NCBI GenBank assembly: GCA_002339125.1
Contig: DDJQ01000141.1
Location: 1-39,711 of the forward strand
Source of the DNA: Alteromonadaceae bacterium UBA2620
GTDB taxonomy: Bacteria; Pseudomonadota; Gammaproteobacteria; Enterobacterales; Alteromonadaceae
DNA: 39,711 nt
Direction: 5' to 3'
Part shown: piece after piece, positions 17,326 to 26,255 of the stretch
Layout of the letters: every line of letters begins with the position of its first letter
Position numbering within the stretch: the first letter of the stretch is position 1
Translations under genes and position numbers: made by a program
Notes under the pieces: generated by a model
The model's database searches: none
The model's input: only the letters and a program-made list of their open reading frames with translations
What the model was told of the DNA's origin: nothing

Positions 17326-18154
17326 TTGGGCGTCGGCGGTTGGTTACCACCTGCCAGGTACTTTGAATCGGAAAATCGGTGATATTAAGGACTTTAACGC
17401 TGTCGATGGCCGACTGATCGAGCGTATGCTGAGACAGCACCGCCAGCCCCAAGCCGGCAGAGACGGCCAGACGAATCGCCTCGTTACTTTCAATGACCAT
17501 ATTGTTGCGCAACTGCACATCGTGCTTATCGCAGTACTCATCCAGTGTGCGGCGGGTACCACTGCCTATCTCTCTGAGCAGAAACTTGGCGTTTTGCAGT
17601 TTAGCTAAGCTACAATTGTCTGGTCCGTCGTAATCTGGCGGGGCAATCACAACCAGTGGATTGGCCAGAAACGGTTCGCAGACCAAATCGTCATCTTCGG
17701 GCGGATAGGTGAAAATATACAGGTCATCTCGATTTTGCATTAAACGCTCGGCAATCTGCTCGCGGTTACCAACGGTAAAGCGTACATCGATATTAGGATG
17801 CTGTTTGCAAAACGGGCTGAGCATTGGCGGAATGATGTATTTGGCAGTGGTTACTACAGCCAGTTTAAGGGAGCCAACTTCCACTCCCTGCAAGGCGCTG
17901 ATCTGGCTTTTCAGTTTATCCTGTGAAGATAAAATTTCCTGAGCGCAGCGGTATACTGCGGCGCCGGCTTCTGTGAGTTGCACGCTGCCCTGAAAGTGTT
18001 CAATCAGAGGCAGACCAATAATACTGTTTAGTTTTTTAAGTTGAAGTGACACGGTAGGCTGTGACAGTTGCAGGGCATTAGAGGCAGCGGTTACCGAACC
18101 GCAATCAACAACCTGCTGAAAAACTTCAAGTAGTCTGAACGTCAATGTATTCAT
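17270..18154 (-). CDS. LysR-family transcriptional regulator (CbbR-like subgroup)
   Basis: 294 residues from the ATG at 18154, preferred over the in-frame ATG at 18166 because a GGGA ribosome site sits 7 nt upstream and the protein then begins MNTLTFRLLEVFQQ, a usual LysR start. The N-terminal winged helix-turn-helix (about 1-60) contains SVTAASNALQLSQPTVSLQLKK-type residues. The effector domain contains TTAKYIIPPML and LREIGSGTRR, features shared with CbbR/RbcR-like regulators. The ligand is unknown and no cbb genes are present. It is divergent from purE across 240 bp, and its last 56 bp overlap the end of the histidine kinase gene on the other strand. Confidence 0.9.
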   Translation of the reverse strand: MNTLTFRLLEVFQQVVDCGSVTAASNALQLSQPTVSLQLKKLNSIIGLPLIEHFQGSVQLTEAGAAVYRCAQEILSSQDKLKSQISALQGVEVGSLKLAVVTTAKYIIPPMLSPFCKQHPNIDVRFTVGNREQIAERLMQNRDDLYIFTYPPEDDDLVCEPFLANPLVVIAPPDYDGPDNCSLAKLQNAKFLLREIGSGTRRTLDEYCDKHDVQLRNNMVIESNEAIRLAVSAGLGLAVLSQHTLDQSAIDSVKVLNITDFPIQSTWQVVTNRRRPISLSAQAFRQSLLDNPRT

Positions 18155-18251
18155 AAAGCATCCCATGATAGCGTTTGTCTAAAAATATACTAAAAACTCA
18201 TTTATCTCTATCTATATTTTCCGAGCTGCGTTGAAACTGGGGAAATATCCG

Positions 18252-18293
18252 TTTACAGGCGGTTTGTAATTACCACAAATAGATGCTTACTAT
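18252..18293 (+). promoter_or_regulatory. Possible purE promoter
   Basis: TTGTAA (18264-18269) and TACTAT (18288-18293) are separated by 18 bp, a weak sigma-70-like pair; a TTTACA hexamer at 18252 offers an alternative -35. No clear PurR palindrome was found between here and purE. Confidence 0.3.
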
Positions 18294-18394
18294 GGGCAAA
18301 CGGGGCAAAATGAGCTAATATCGGCCGCTTTTCAAGCACTGCTCAACCACGAGTTAAGCGGATTAGTAAACGCAAAGTCTGTGAGGACGGCAAA

Positions 18395-18880
18395 ATGGCG
18401 AAAATCGCAATTGTGATGGGGTCGACATCGGATTGGCCAACAATGCAAAACGCGGCAGTAATGCTCAAACAATTCGGTGTTGAATTTGAGGCACAGGTTG
18501 TCTCGGCACACCGCACTCCTAATCTGTTAGTCGAATTTGCCGAGCAGGCAGAGCAAAATGGCTTTTGCGCCATCATTGCCGGTGCAGGCGGGGCCGCCCA
18601 TCTACCAGGCATGATTGCCGCTCACACTCACTTACCGGTATTCGGTTGCCCGGTGAAGTCTAAAGCATTAAATGGCCTGGATTCACTACTGTCTATCGTG
18701 CAGATGCCTAAAGGCGTTGCCGTTGGCACCCTGGCAATTGGCGAAGCGGGGGCAGCAAATGCCGGCTTGCTGGCTGCTCAGGTGGTTGCCTTACAGGACC
18801 CGGCGGTTCGTGAAGCAATTATTGCCTTTCGCCAACAACAAACTGACACGGTTTTAGCAAACGGTAAACTGGAGCTGTAA
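18395..18880 (+). CDS. purE: N5-carboxyaminoimidazole ribonucleotide mutase
   Basis: PurE moves the carboxyl group of N5-CAIR to give CAIR in de novo purine synthesis. The 161-residue class I enzyme has the phosphate-binding GSTSDWPTM (9-17), the SAHRTP loop around His39, and the AGAGGAAHLPGM loop (62-73). It is followed after two bases by purK, the partner that makes its substrate, so the two are translationally linked. Confidence 0.97.
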   Translation: MAKIAIVMGSTSDWPTMQNAAVMLKQFGVEFEAQVVSAHRTPNLLVEFAEQAEQNGFCAIIAGAGGAAHLPGMIAAHTHLPVFGCPVKSKALNGLDSLLSIVQMPKGVAVGTLAIGEAGAANAGLLAAQVVALQDPAVREAIIAFRQQQTDTVLANGKLEL

Positions 18881-18882
18881 CA

Positions 18883-20037
18883 ATGCAGGTGCTGGTATAT
18901 GGTGCCGGACAGCTGGCACAGATGATGTATCTTGATGGCGCGCCGCTGGGCATCAATGTCATGGCGGTGGATGTGAATAATAATGCTGTGGTTCACCCGG
19001 TCAGTAAAGCGCCGCTTGATTATACCCTTGAGCAGGCCATTGAACTGGCAGACGCGCTGACTGTTGAGTTTGAACATGTCCCTGAGGCCTTATTAGAACA
19101 GGCCGAAGCATCAGGTAAACTGCATCCCGGGATCGACGCTATTCTGGTGGGAGCCGACCGGGTACGTGAAAAGCAACTATTAAGTAGCCTGTCTATCCCA
19201 AATTGTCCTTATCAGATCGTCGACGACCTCGCGCAGCTGGACAGCTGTGTTGAGAACCTCGGTGAACGCCTGATTATCAAAGCCAGCCGTGACGGCTACG
19301 ATGGCTATGGACAGTGGCGCTTAAAAGCGGCCACTGAGTTACCGGCGCTTAAGTCTCAGCTGGCTGAGCTGGATCTGAAAGCCGTGCCGCTGGTGGTAGA
19401 GAAGATGCTGAATTTCGACCGCGAGGTATCGCTGATTGGGGCGCGTAGTCCTGGCGGTGAAGTGGTTGTTTACCCTCTGGCAGAAAACCTTCATCACGAA
19501 GGACAGCTCCACGTTTCGGTGGCACCGGCAAGTGCCAGCACTGCTGCATTAAACGATAAGGCCAGAGACATCTTTACCAAGCTGGTAAATGGTATGGACT
19601 ACGTTGGTGTACTGGCGGTTGAGTTATTCCAGTGTGGCGACGAGCTGCTGGTTAATGAACTGGCCCCCAGGGTACATAATTCAGGGCACTGGAGTCAGGC
19701 AGGTTCACCTACCAGTCAGTTTGAAAATCATTTACGGGCAGTGCTTGATTTACCTTTGGGGCTGGCCTGTAACACCGGAGGCGAAGCCGCGGTTAGCGCA
19801 ATGATTAATATCATTGGTTGCGACGACCATCAGATGGCATTGTTAAGCGTGCCGGGTGTGCATTTCCACTGGTATGGCAAATCGGTGCGTCAAAAGCGCA
19901 AAATGGGTCACATCAATGTGACGGCGTCGTGTTACGCTGAGCTGGGCAGCAAACTGCAAAAGCTCAGTGAGTACCTTTCGCTGGAGCATTTCCCCTGCCT
20001 GGCCGATGAAGCGAGCCGGCTGACTTCAGTAAGCTAA
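18883..20037 (+). CDS. purK: 5-(carboxyamino)imidazole ribonucleotide synthase
   Basis: PurK is the ATP-grasp enzyme that carboxylates AIR with bicarbonate, giving the unstable N5-CAIR used by PurE. The 384-residue protein has the dinucleotide-like start VYGAGQLAQMM, the ATP-grasp segments IIKASRDGYDGYGQW, VEKMLNFDREVS and NELAPRVHNSGHW, and the normal length. A strong terminator closes the purEK operon. Confidence 0.97.
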   Translation: MQVLVYGAGQLAQMMYLDGAPLGINVMAVDVNNNAVVHPVSKAPLDYTLEQAIELADALTVEFEHVPEALLEQAEASGKLHPGIDAILVGADRVREKQLLSSLSIPNCPYQIVDDLAQLDSCVENLGERLIIKASRDGYDGYGQWRLKAATELPALKSQLAELDLKAVPLVVEKMLNFDREVSLIGARSPGGEVVVYPLAENLHHEGQLHVSVAPASASTAALNDKARDIFTKLVNGMDYVGVLAVELFQCGDELLVNELAPRVHNSGHWSQAGSPTSQFENHLRAVLDLPLGLACNTGGEAAVSAMINIIGCDDHQMALLSVPGVHFHWYGKSVRQKRKMGHINVTASCYAELGSKLQKLSEYLSLEHFPCLADEASRLTSVS

Positions 20038-20049
20038 AATAACCTTCAG

Positions 20050-20078
20050 GACCTCACTTGTTAGTGGGGTCTTTTTTT
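20050..20078 (+). terminator. Rho-independent terminator after purK
   Basis: GACCTCAC (20050-20057) and GTGGGGTC (20064-20071) form an 8-bp stem with one G-U pair and a 6-nt loop, followed by seven T residues. Confidence 0.88.
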
Positions 20079-20104
20079 GTTGTAAAGTAACAGGAGTGAC
20101 AACA

Positions 20105-20581
20105 ATGATTAACCGTTACTGGCAATGTCTTGTACTGGCGCTGGGCTTGCAACTGGCTTTACCTGTTGGAGCGAAGATGGAGCACGGTGTTATGGTGCAC
20201 AACGCTAATGCCCGGGCGACCTTTGCCATGGCTACCACTGCTGCCGTCTACCTTACTCTGATGAATCATGGTGATACAGCCTTTACCTTAACCGGCGTGA
20301 GTGTGCCGGCAGACATTGCCAGCGAAGCACAGATCCATACTACGGTGATGGAGGGCGACATGATGAGGATGCGACAAGTAACCGATGGCATCGATGTTGC
20401 GCCTGACAATATGGTTGAATTTAAGCCCGGCGGCTACCATGTAATGCTTATGGGGCTGGTTAATCCCCTGACAAAAGGCAATAAGTTTAACCTGACGCTG
20501 CATTTCGCTGACCAGCAAAGCAAAACGGTAGAGGTTACCGTGGGTGAACAGGGAAAACAGGGTGGACATCACCACCACTGA
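20105..20581 (+). CDS. PCuAC-family periplasmic copper-binding protein
   Basis: Members of this family carry Cu(I) in the periplasm and help build the CuA/CuB centres of cytochrome oxidase. Start chosen at the ATG at 20105 because AGGAG (20092-20096) lies 8 nt upstream; an in-frame GTG at 20096 overlaps that ribosome site. The 158-residue protein has a signal peptide (1-23) and copper-ligand residues in the family pattern: His78 and Met82, Met87/Met89, then His112-x-Met114 within GGYHVMLMGL. The C-terminus ends in four histidines (GGHHHH), a natural metal-binding tail. No SCO or oxidase gene is adjacent. Confidence 0.9.
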   Translation: MINRYWQCLVLALGLQLALPVGAKMEHGVMVHNANARATFAMATTAAVYLTLMNHGDTAFTLTGVSVPADIASEAQIHTTVMEGDMMRMRQVTDGIDVAPDNMVEFKPGGYHVMLMGLVNPLTKGNKFNLTLHFADQQSKTVEVTVGEQGKQGGHHHH

Positions 20582-20638
20582 CAACGGGTCGCTGTAAAAA
20601 GAATGTAATCCAAATCAGTGCATTATTGCTATGAACAC

Positions 20639-20644
20639 TATAAT
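20639..20644 (+). promoter_or_regulatory. Candidate -10 element for dps
   Basis: A perfect TATAAT lies 23 bp before the dps start codon. No matching -35 hexamer is found at 15-19 bp, which would fit an activator- or stress-sigma-dependent promoter, as known for dps in E. coli. Confidence 0.4.
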
Positions 20645-20667
20645 TGGAATAAACCAAGGAGTTTATG

Positions 20668-21138
20668 ATGAGCAAGATTGATATCGGTATTGCAGAAGCA
20701 GATCGCGAAGCGGTTGCCCATGGATTAAAAAAATTACTGGCAGATTCCTATACCCTGTATCTGCAAACGCACAATTTCCACTGGAATGTAACGGGCCCGC
20801 AATTCCGCGAATTGCACCTTATGTTTGAAGAGCATTACACCGAGCTTGCTGTCGCAGTAGACGATATTGCCGAGCGGATCCGTACCCTGGGGATTGCCGC
20901 GCCTGGTACTTACAAAGCATTTGCCGAACTCAGTGCAATTGAAGAAGTTGAAGGCGTACCGGAAGCAAGTGAAATGGTGCAATTGCTTACCCATGCTCAT
21001 GAGCAGGTAGTGAAAACTTGCCGTGAAGCGCTGAAACTTGCCCAACAGGCCGACGACGAGTCTTCCGTAGCCCTTATCTCAGACCGTATGCGCGTGCACG
21101 AAAAAACGGCATGGATGTTACGCGCGATGGTGCAATAA
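20668..21138 (+). CDS. dps: Dps-family ferritin-like DNA-protection protein
   Basis: Dps forms a 12-subunit shell that oxidises and stores iron, protecting DNA from Fenton chemistry. Of two adjacent ATGs I chose the second (20668), which sits 6 nt after AAGGAG. The 156-residue protein shows the inter-subunit ferroxidase ligands His38 (HNFHWNVTG), His50, Glu54, Asp65 and Glu69, at the same spacing as in E. coli Dps. The N-terminal tail is short with only a few lysines, so strong DNA binding is not assured. It is followed 27 bp later by the sugar dehydrogenase gene on the same strand. Confidence 0.95.
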   Translation: MSKIDIGIAEADREAVAHGLKKLLADSYTLYLQTHNFHWNVTGPQFRELHLMFEEHYTELAVAVDDIAERIRTLGIAAPGTYKAFAELSAIEEVEGVPEASEMVQLLTHAHEQVVKTCREALKLAQQADDESSVALISDRMRVHEKTAWMLRAMVQ

Positions 21139-21165
21139 CAGAATTTAAAACAACAAGAGACGATT

Positions 21166-22278
21166 ATGAAGCGACCTCAATATAAGGTTGCAACGTTAAC
21201 AGCACTGGCTCTGGCCGGTGCTGTTGCGTTTAGCAGCCAGGCGACAGAAACATTAAATGTAAATGAACTGGCCAGCGGGCTTGATCATCCATGGGGAATG
21301 ACATTTCTGCCCTCTGGTGAGATGCTGATTACTGAACGAAGCGGTCAAATTCGCAAGTTCAATTTTGCCACCGGGCTGAGTAAGCCTTTAAGCGGCGTTC
21401 CTGAAGTAGCTGCGGAGAATCAGGGCGGTCTGCTGGACATCACCGCCGATCCGGATTTTGCCGATAACCAGACGGTGTATTTTTGTTATTCGCGGCCGAC
21501 CGACGGTGGTAGTAGTTCCAGCGTAGCCAGTGCCACTCTGAATGGCACCAGTCTGACCAACGTGAAAGATATTTTTGTGGCTGATTCGGTGGTAAATAAT
21601 GGTTTCCACTTTGGCTGTCGACTGGCTTTCGATAATGACCAGCATCTTTTCGTCACGCTGGGTGACCGCTATAAATACATGAAAGAAGCACAGAACACCG
21701 ACAATCACTTTGGCAAGATTGTACGCATTGAGCGTAATGGTGATGTGCCCGAAGACAACCCGTTTGTAGAGGGCGATGCACCAGAGGTATTCAGTTACGG
21801 GCATCGTAATGTCCAGGGCTTAACCGTGCACCCGCAAACCGGGGAAGTCTGGGCCATGGAACACGGCCCGAAAGGCGGAGATGAGGTAAACCTGATTAAA
21901 GCCGGTAACAATTATGGCTGGCCGGTAATTACCTATGGTATTGATTACAATGGCAGCATTATTTCCGATAAAACCAAGCAGGAAGGTATGGAACAACCCG
22001 TTCTGTACTGGGACCCGTCCATCGCTCCAAGCGGCATGACGTTCTATGCTTCCGAGGTCTTTAAAGACTGGCAGGGCGATTTGCTGGTGGGAGCACTCAA
22101 GTTTCGCCACCTGCGCCGCATTAGCTTTAATGAGGCCGGCGAAGTGGAGTCACAAACCGAGTACCTGCGCGACCGGAACGAACGGATCCGCGACGTAGAA
22201 GTGGGCCCCAACGGTTTAATTTATCTGTTAACCGATGAAAGTAACGGTAAGTTACTGCAGATAACCCCGGCTAACTAG
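21166..22278 (+). CDS. Periplasmic PQQ-dependent aldose sugar dehydrogenase
   Basis: 370-residue protein of the soluble glucose/aldose dehydrogenase family (E. coli YliI group), a six-bladed propeller that oxidises aldoses with pyrroloquinoline quinone. A signal peptide spans about 1-26. Family landmarks include LDHPWGMTFLPSGEMLITER, QGGLLDI, GHRNVQGL, EHGPKGGDEVN, NYGWP and IAPSGMTFY. No PQQ synthesis genes lie in the window, so the cofactor must be made elsewhere or acquired. The substrate is inferred only at family level. A bidirectional terminator separates it from the convergent S9 peptidase. Confidence 0.9.
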   Translation: MKRPQYKVATLTALALAGAVAFSSQATETLNVNELASGLDHPWGMTFLPSGEMLITERSGQIRKFNFATGLSKPLSGVPEVAAENQGGLLDITADPDFADNQTVYFCYSRPTDGGSSSSVASATLNGTSLTNVKDIFVADSVVNNGFHFGCRLAFDNDQHLFVTLGDRYKYMKEAQNTDNHFGKIVRIERNGDVPEDNPFVEGDAPEVFSYGHRNVQGLTVHPQTGEVWAMEHGPKGGDEVNLIKAGNNYGWPVITYGIDYNGSIISDKTKQEGMEQPVLYWDPSIAPSGMTFYASEVFKDWQGDLLVGALKFRHLRRISFNEAGEVESQTEYLRDRNERIRDVEVGPNGLIYLLTDESNGKLLQITPAN

Positions 22279-22279
22279 C

Positions 22280-22308
22280 AAAAAGGGCTACCTCGGTAGC
22301 CCTTTTTT
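22280..22308. terminator. Bidirectional terminator between the sugar dehydrogenase and S9 peptidase genes
   Basis: AAAAAGGGCTAC and GTAGCCCTTTTTT form a stem around CTCG, with A-tract and T-tract on the two sides. It therefore works for both converging genes, ending 8 bp from the minus-strand stop. Confidence 0.9.
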
Positions 22309-22315
22309 CATGCAT

Positions 22316-24379
22316 CTACTCGGCCTTTGTTTTTGGCTCGGTACGATAGCGTTCGAACCAGGCGAGGATATTGCCGACTTTCTGGATCAGCCGTGACGGT
22401 TTTGATGCAATGCCGTGGGATGCTCCCGGCAGGCGCAACATGGCCGACTCTACTCCACGCAGTTTCAGGGCCTGATAGAACTGTTCAGACTCACTGATTG
22501 GCGTACGGTAATCAGACTCACCCGTCAGTAGCATGGTTGGCGTGGTTACGTTCCCTACCAGTGATAACGGTGAGTGGGCCCATAAATGCTCCGGGATTTC
22601 CCAGGGCATACCCGGCATCCAGTACTGGGTGAAGTAGGGGTAAGCGTCGGCCGTTAAGGCAAAGCTCATCCAGTTAATCACCGGCTTGGCAACCACGGCG
22701 GCGGCAAAACGGTCGGTCTTACCAATCGACCAGGCGGTTAATACACCGCCGCCAGAGCCACCGGTGATAAACAGGTTGTTGGTATCAATAAAGCCTTTGG
22801 TAATGACGCCATCTACTACGTCCATCAAATCGTTATAATCTGCTGACGGGTAGTTATGATGGATTAAGTTGGCAAAGTCTTCACCGTAAGAAGTACTGCC
22901 GCGTGGGTTTGACCACACCACCACATATCCTTTGGCTGCCATTAACTGAATTTCGGCACTGAAGTTGGGGCCGTAGGCCGTGTGCGGGCCACCATGTATT
23001 TCCAGAATGAGCGGGTATTGCTTGTCAGGATCAAAGTCTGGCGGGGTAATCATCCAGGCTTCAATGGGGCGTTCATCAACCGAAGACGTTACTGTCATGG
23101 CTTTAATCGTCGGCATATTCAGGTGACCGAGCACATCTTCATTGAGTGCGGTTAACCGGGTTACTTTGCCGCGGCTTTCGCGTACAAATAAATCCGCCGG
23201 CGTCGAGCCATCGGAGCTAACAAAAGCCAGCGCGCCATTATCGGCCACCGCAAACTCCCCTGAGGTGTAAGGGCGCCCAAGTGACTGACCACTCAAAACG
23301 ATGTTGAGCTTATCCATGTCGCCGTCGAGTTCCACAGCGGCCACTTTGGTTTGTCCGGCATCCTGATAACTGACGTACAATTCATCGCTGTCGTCGCCCC
23401 AGGCAAACTGCCCGGTAGTGCGGTCAAAGGATTCAGTAAGGTTGGTCAGCTTGCCGTCTTTCATACGCATCACCCATAAGTCACTACTCTGGAAGCTTAA
23501 CTTACGGTCTGTGGTGTGTTTAAACGCCAGGTACTTACCGTCCGGACTCAGTTGCGGGCCACTTTCCGGGCCTTCGAGGCTGGTGATCTGGTTAAACGCT
23601 CCCGAAGCAATGTCCAGAGTGTAAATATCACTGCCCATCACTTCCATGGCGTAGTTGTCGCTGGGATTGGCTGAAAAGTACAACTTTTTGCCATCGTTTG
23701 AAAAGCTCAGATCGCCATTGAGCGGGTAATCAGTAAACGTTAGCTGGCGGGGGGTACCGCCTTCTACCGGCAACAGGTAAATCTGATTGAAGCCACCCGG
23801 CACGTAGCCGGCACCATCGGAGCGGTAGTTGAGGTCATCAATAAACTTACCGGTTTCTGCCCATTTGGCCCTGGCCGGTTTGCCTGGCATACCGGTAAAC
23901 AAGGGTTTATCTGCTTGCGGGGTAAACTGAGTAAATGCCAGCGATTTTCCGTCTGGTCGCCAGACGACATTGCCCGGTGCATAGCTCGTGTTGGTTAACA
24001 GGGCGTCTTCACCACTGTCGAGGTAGCGTACATAAAGTTGTTGTGAGCCGGAGCGGTCAGACAGATAGGCCAGCTTGCTGCCGTCGGGAGAAAGTATCGG
24101 GCTGCGCACACTGGCATGCTCAGCAATCAGCGGGCGATGCTGACCACTCTTTACCTCTACCTGCCATAAACTGATGTGCATACGATCGTTCATAATGTCG
24201 TTACTGCGACGCTCGTAAATGATGTGTTTACTATCGGGCGTAAACACTGGTGACGCTGCGTATTCCAGGGCAAACACGTCCTTGTAATCGAAAGTGGTGG
24301 GCGCGCTGTTATCAGCCGCCGCGCTAGCTGATAAGCCCAGCATAACACTGGCTGCCAGCGCTTTTATGGTGTTATTCAT
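22316..24379 (-). CDS. Exported S9-family prolyl oligopeptidase / acylaminoacyl-peptidase-like
   Basis: 687-residue serine peptidase with a signal peptide (1-22), so it acts in the periplasm or outside. The N-terminal part (about 35-400) holds repeated beta-propeller blades (SPDGSKLAYLSD, SPDGKYLAF). The C-terminal alpha/beta-hydrolase domain contains the oxyanion/strand motif LEIHGGPH, nucleophile Ser542 in TGGSGGG, Asp623 in GESDYRTP and His655 in GASHGI, a complete triad. Such enzymes release dipeptides or acyl-amino acids from peptides. It ends at the bidirectional terminator; the Mpo1-like gene lies 25 bp upstream on the same strand. Confidence 0.93.
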   Translation of the reverse strand: MNNTIKALAASVMLGLSASAAADNSAPTTFDYKDVFALEYAASPVFTPDSKHIIYERRSNDIMNDRMHISLWQVEVKSGQHRPLIAEHASVRSPILSPDGSKLAYLSDRSGSQQLYVRYLDSGEDALLTNTSYAPGNVVWRPDGKSLAFTQFTPQADKPLFTGMPGKPARAKWAETGKFIDDLNYRSDGAGYVPGGFNQIYLLPVEGGTPRQLTFTDYPLNGDLSFSNDGKKLYFSANPSDNYAMEVMGSDIYTLDIASGAFNQITSLEGPESGPQLSPDGKYLAFKHTTDRKLSFQSSDLWVMRMKDGKLTNLTESFDRTTGQFAWGDDSDELYVSYQDAGQTKVAAVELDGDMDKLNIVLSGQSLGRPYTSGEFAVADNGALAFVSSDGSTPADLFVRESRGKVTRLTALNEDVLGHLNMPTIKAMTVTSSVDERPIEAWMITPPDFDPDKQYPLILEIHGGPHTAYGPNFSAEIQLMAAKGYVVVWSNPRGSTSYGEDFANLIHHNYPSADYNDLMDVVDGVITKGFIDTNNLFITGGSGGGVLTAWSIGKTDRFAAAVVAKPVINWMSFALTADAYPYFTQYWMPGMPWEIPEHLWAHSPLSLVGNVTTPTMLLTGESDYRTPISESEQFYQALKLRGVESAMLRLPGASHGIASKPSRLIQKVGNILAWFERYRTEPKTKAE

Positions 24380-24404
24380 TATTGTTTTTCCTTGCTTACT
24401 GTCG

Positions 24405-24716
24405 TCAGAATTTTATCCTGCCCAGCAGGATATCTTTGTACATGACCCAGTCTCCCATTAAGCTGTACAGGGGATAATGAAAGGTCGCAGGTTTGTTGTG
24501 CTCAAATTTAAAGTGGCCAAGCCAGGCAAAGCCATAACCGGCTATCGGTAGTAACCATAGCAGCATTAACTGCCCGGTCAATAAACTCAATATCAGCAGG
24601 GTGAGTACCAGTGTTGAACCGATAAAATGCAATCGCCGGCAGGTTACATTCTGATGTTCACTCAGGTAGTACGGGTAAAATTCCCGGAATGAGGTAAAGC
24701 GTTTTGTTGTTGTCAT
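24405..24716 (-). CDS. Mpo1-like (DUF962) small membrane protein
   Basis: 103 residues with two hydrophobic segments (about 31-47 and 50-65) and conserved histidines at 21, 30, 68 and 73, within SEHQNVTCRRLHFIG and GHFKFEHNKPATF, the DUF962 signature. The yeast member Mpo1 is an iron-dependent dioxygenase acting on 2-hydroxy fatty acids; whether bacterial members do this is not shown here. It is divergent from the cnoX-like gene and precedes the S9 peptidase gene on the same strand by 25 bp. Confidence 0.85.
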   Translation of the reverse strand: MTTTKRFTSFREFYPYYLSEHQNVTCRRLHFIGSTLVLTLLILSLLTGQLMLLWLLPIAGYGFAWLGHFKFEHNKPATFHYPLYSLMGDWVMYKDILLGRIKF

Positions 24717-24837
24717 CTTATCGCCTTAGTAATTTGTCAGAGATAGTGTAGCATTTGTATTTTAAGGACTTGCAATTAAGGCCAGCGCGCCCATATTTGT
24801 AAGCATAATCTAACGAAAGCAAACAGGCGAAATAAGC

Positions 24838-25698
24838 ATGCAGCAATTGATGTCGAACAACATCGTGGATTTAACGGTAGAGAACTTTCAGCAGATTATT
24901 CTGGAAGTATCTAAAGAGAAAATCGTCTTAATTGACTTTTGGGCCGAAGGCTATGAGCCTTGCAAAGAGTTATCGCCGATTCTGGAAAAAATTGCCGGTG
25001 ATTATCCGGACACCCTGTTACTGGCCCGTGTTGACTGTGAGCGTGAGCAGCAGGTCGCCGCTCAGTTTGGCATTCGTAATCTGCCTACCGTAATGGTAGT
25101 TAAAGATGCGCAGCCGGTAGATGGCTTTGCCGGTATGCAGCCGGAAACCGAAATTCGCGCCATGTTGGGCAAATACCTACCCAGCCCGGAAGATGAATTT
25201 CTCGCCAAAGCTGCCGAGCTTATCGCCAGCGGTGACTACAGCGGCGCCTTCCCAATGGCGAAACAAGCCTTTGAGATTAACCCGGATAACATCGATAGCA
25301 AATACCTTTATATAGACTGCCTGATTGAAACTGGCGCAGTGCCGGCTGCCAAGGAATTACTGGCAGAGATAAAGCTGGTGGATCAGGATCAGCGTTATCA
25401 TACTTTGCAGGGCAAAGTGGAACTGGCGGAACAGGCGGCCGATACGCCAGAGATCCGTGCATTACAGGAACAGGCCGAAGCCAACCCGGATGATCTGCAG
25501 GTGAAGGTGGATTTAGCGGTGGCGCTTTATCAGGTACAACGTTTTGAAGAAGCGCTGGAACTGCTGTATGGCGTATTGCTTAAAGACTTCGGCTTTGGCG
25601 AAGCGAAAAAGCTTATCCTTGATATCATTAATGCCCTGCCGGATGGTGATTCACTGAAGTCTGGTTACCGTCGTAAAGTATACAGCCTGATGTACTAA
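24838..25698 (+). CDS. cnoX: CnoX/YbbN-like chaperedoxin with thioredoxin and TPR domains
   Basis: 286 residues: a thioredoxin fold (about 8-112) followed by a helical TPR-like region (about 115-286). The usual WCGPCK is replaced by EGYEPCK (37-43), keeping only Cys42. E. coli CnoX likewise lacks the first cysteine and works as a holdase that forms mixed disulfides and hands clients to GroEL or DnaK. Other landmarks are GIRNLPTVMVVKDAQPVDGF, close to the E. coli protein. AGGCGA precedes the ATG; an in-frame ATG at 24850 is possible but lacks a ribosome site. The convergent gene downstream ends 34 bp away. Confidence 0.9.
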   Translation: MQQLMSNNIVDLTVENFQQIILEVSKEKIVLIDFWAEGYEPCKELSPILEKIAGDYPDTLLLARVDCEREQQVAAQFGIRNLPTVMVVKDAQPVDGFAGMQPETEIRAMLGKYLPSPEDEFLAKAAELIASGDYSGAFPMAKQAFEINPDNIDSKYLYIDCLIETGAVPAAKELLAEIKLVDQDQRYHTLQGKVELAEQAADTPEIRALQEQAEANPDDLQVKVDLAVALYQVQRFEEALELLYGVLLKDFGFGEAKKLILDIINALPDGDSLKSGYRRKVYSLMY

Positions 25699-25732
25699 TA
25701 TAAAAACGGTTCAGGGCGGTCATTATGGCTGC

Positions 25733-26149
25733 TCAGGGCTGGTATCCCTCTTCTCTGAGCCATTTTATGGCGTCCAGATAGTTAGTGAAGTACTCACGCT
25801 CGTAGGCTGTTAAAATCGGATCGTCCGATTTCATCTGAGGGTGAGTGCGTTCCAACTGTGCATACTTTATGTGGTTGGTATCCACTACATAGGCTGCTCT
25901 TCTCAAGCCATTGCGGATATTGTCGAAAATACCTTCCCGCACAATACCCTGGCACTCGGGGGTACTCATCACCCAGCGCCGGCAATCTACAATGGCTGCC
26001 CAGTTGTGCTGTTCAAATTGCCTGACGATGGGCGCCATCTCATCATTCAGCATATTTGCCATACCCACATCCCACGCTCCGGTGGCATAGATCTCCAGTA
26101 TGTTATTTGAAACAGTCAGGCTGTACTGACCGAGGTTGGGGAATAGCAT
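25733..26149 (-). CDS. Uncharacterised small protein, SpoIIAA/STAS-like fold suspected
   Basis: 138 residues without a signal peptide or membrane segment. The layout NILEIYATGAWDVGMANMLND, then NWAAIVDCRRWVMSTPE and an alpha-beta C-terminal half, resembles the SpoIIAA-like/STAS class of small alpha-beta proteins, but I see no conserved phosphorylated serine. The C-terminal part (EREYFTNYLDAIKWLREEGY) looks like a terminal helix of that fold. It converges on the cnoX-like gene and diverges from the DUF2065 gene. Function unknown. Confidence 0.75.
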   Translation of the reverse strand: MLFPNLGQYSLTVSNNILEIYATGAWDVGMANMLNDEMAPIVRQFEQHNWAAIVDCRRWVMSTPECQGIVREGIFDNIRNGLRRAAYVVDTNHIKYAQLERTHPQMKSDDPILTAYEREYFTNYLDAIKWLREEGYQP

Positions 26150-26255
26150 GTTCTTTGCTTGGTGATTAGTCGTACTTAATTATAGCCCCCCGGCGTCGCA
26201 TGCGGTGAATTATTTGCTATAGTGCGGGACAATCACACGCATTTTTGAGACAAGT

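Noticed and set aside
18361..18394. PurR box ahead of purE
   Set aside because: ACGCAAA is present, but the second half of the palindrome is missing.
20622..20654. OxyR binding site ahead of dps
   Set aside because: CTAT-N7-ATAA matches the middle of the OxyR consensus, but the outer quarters do not match, so a full site is not supported.
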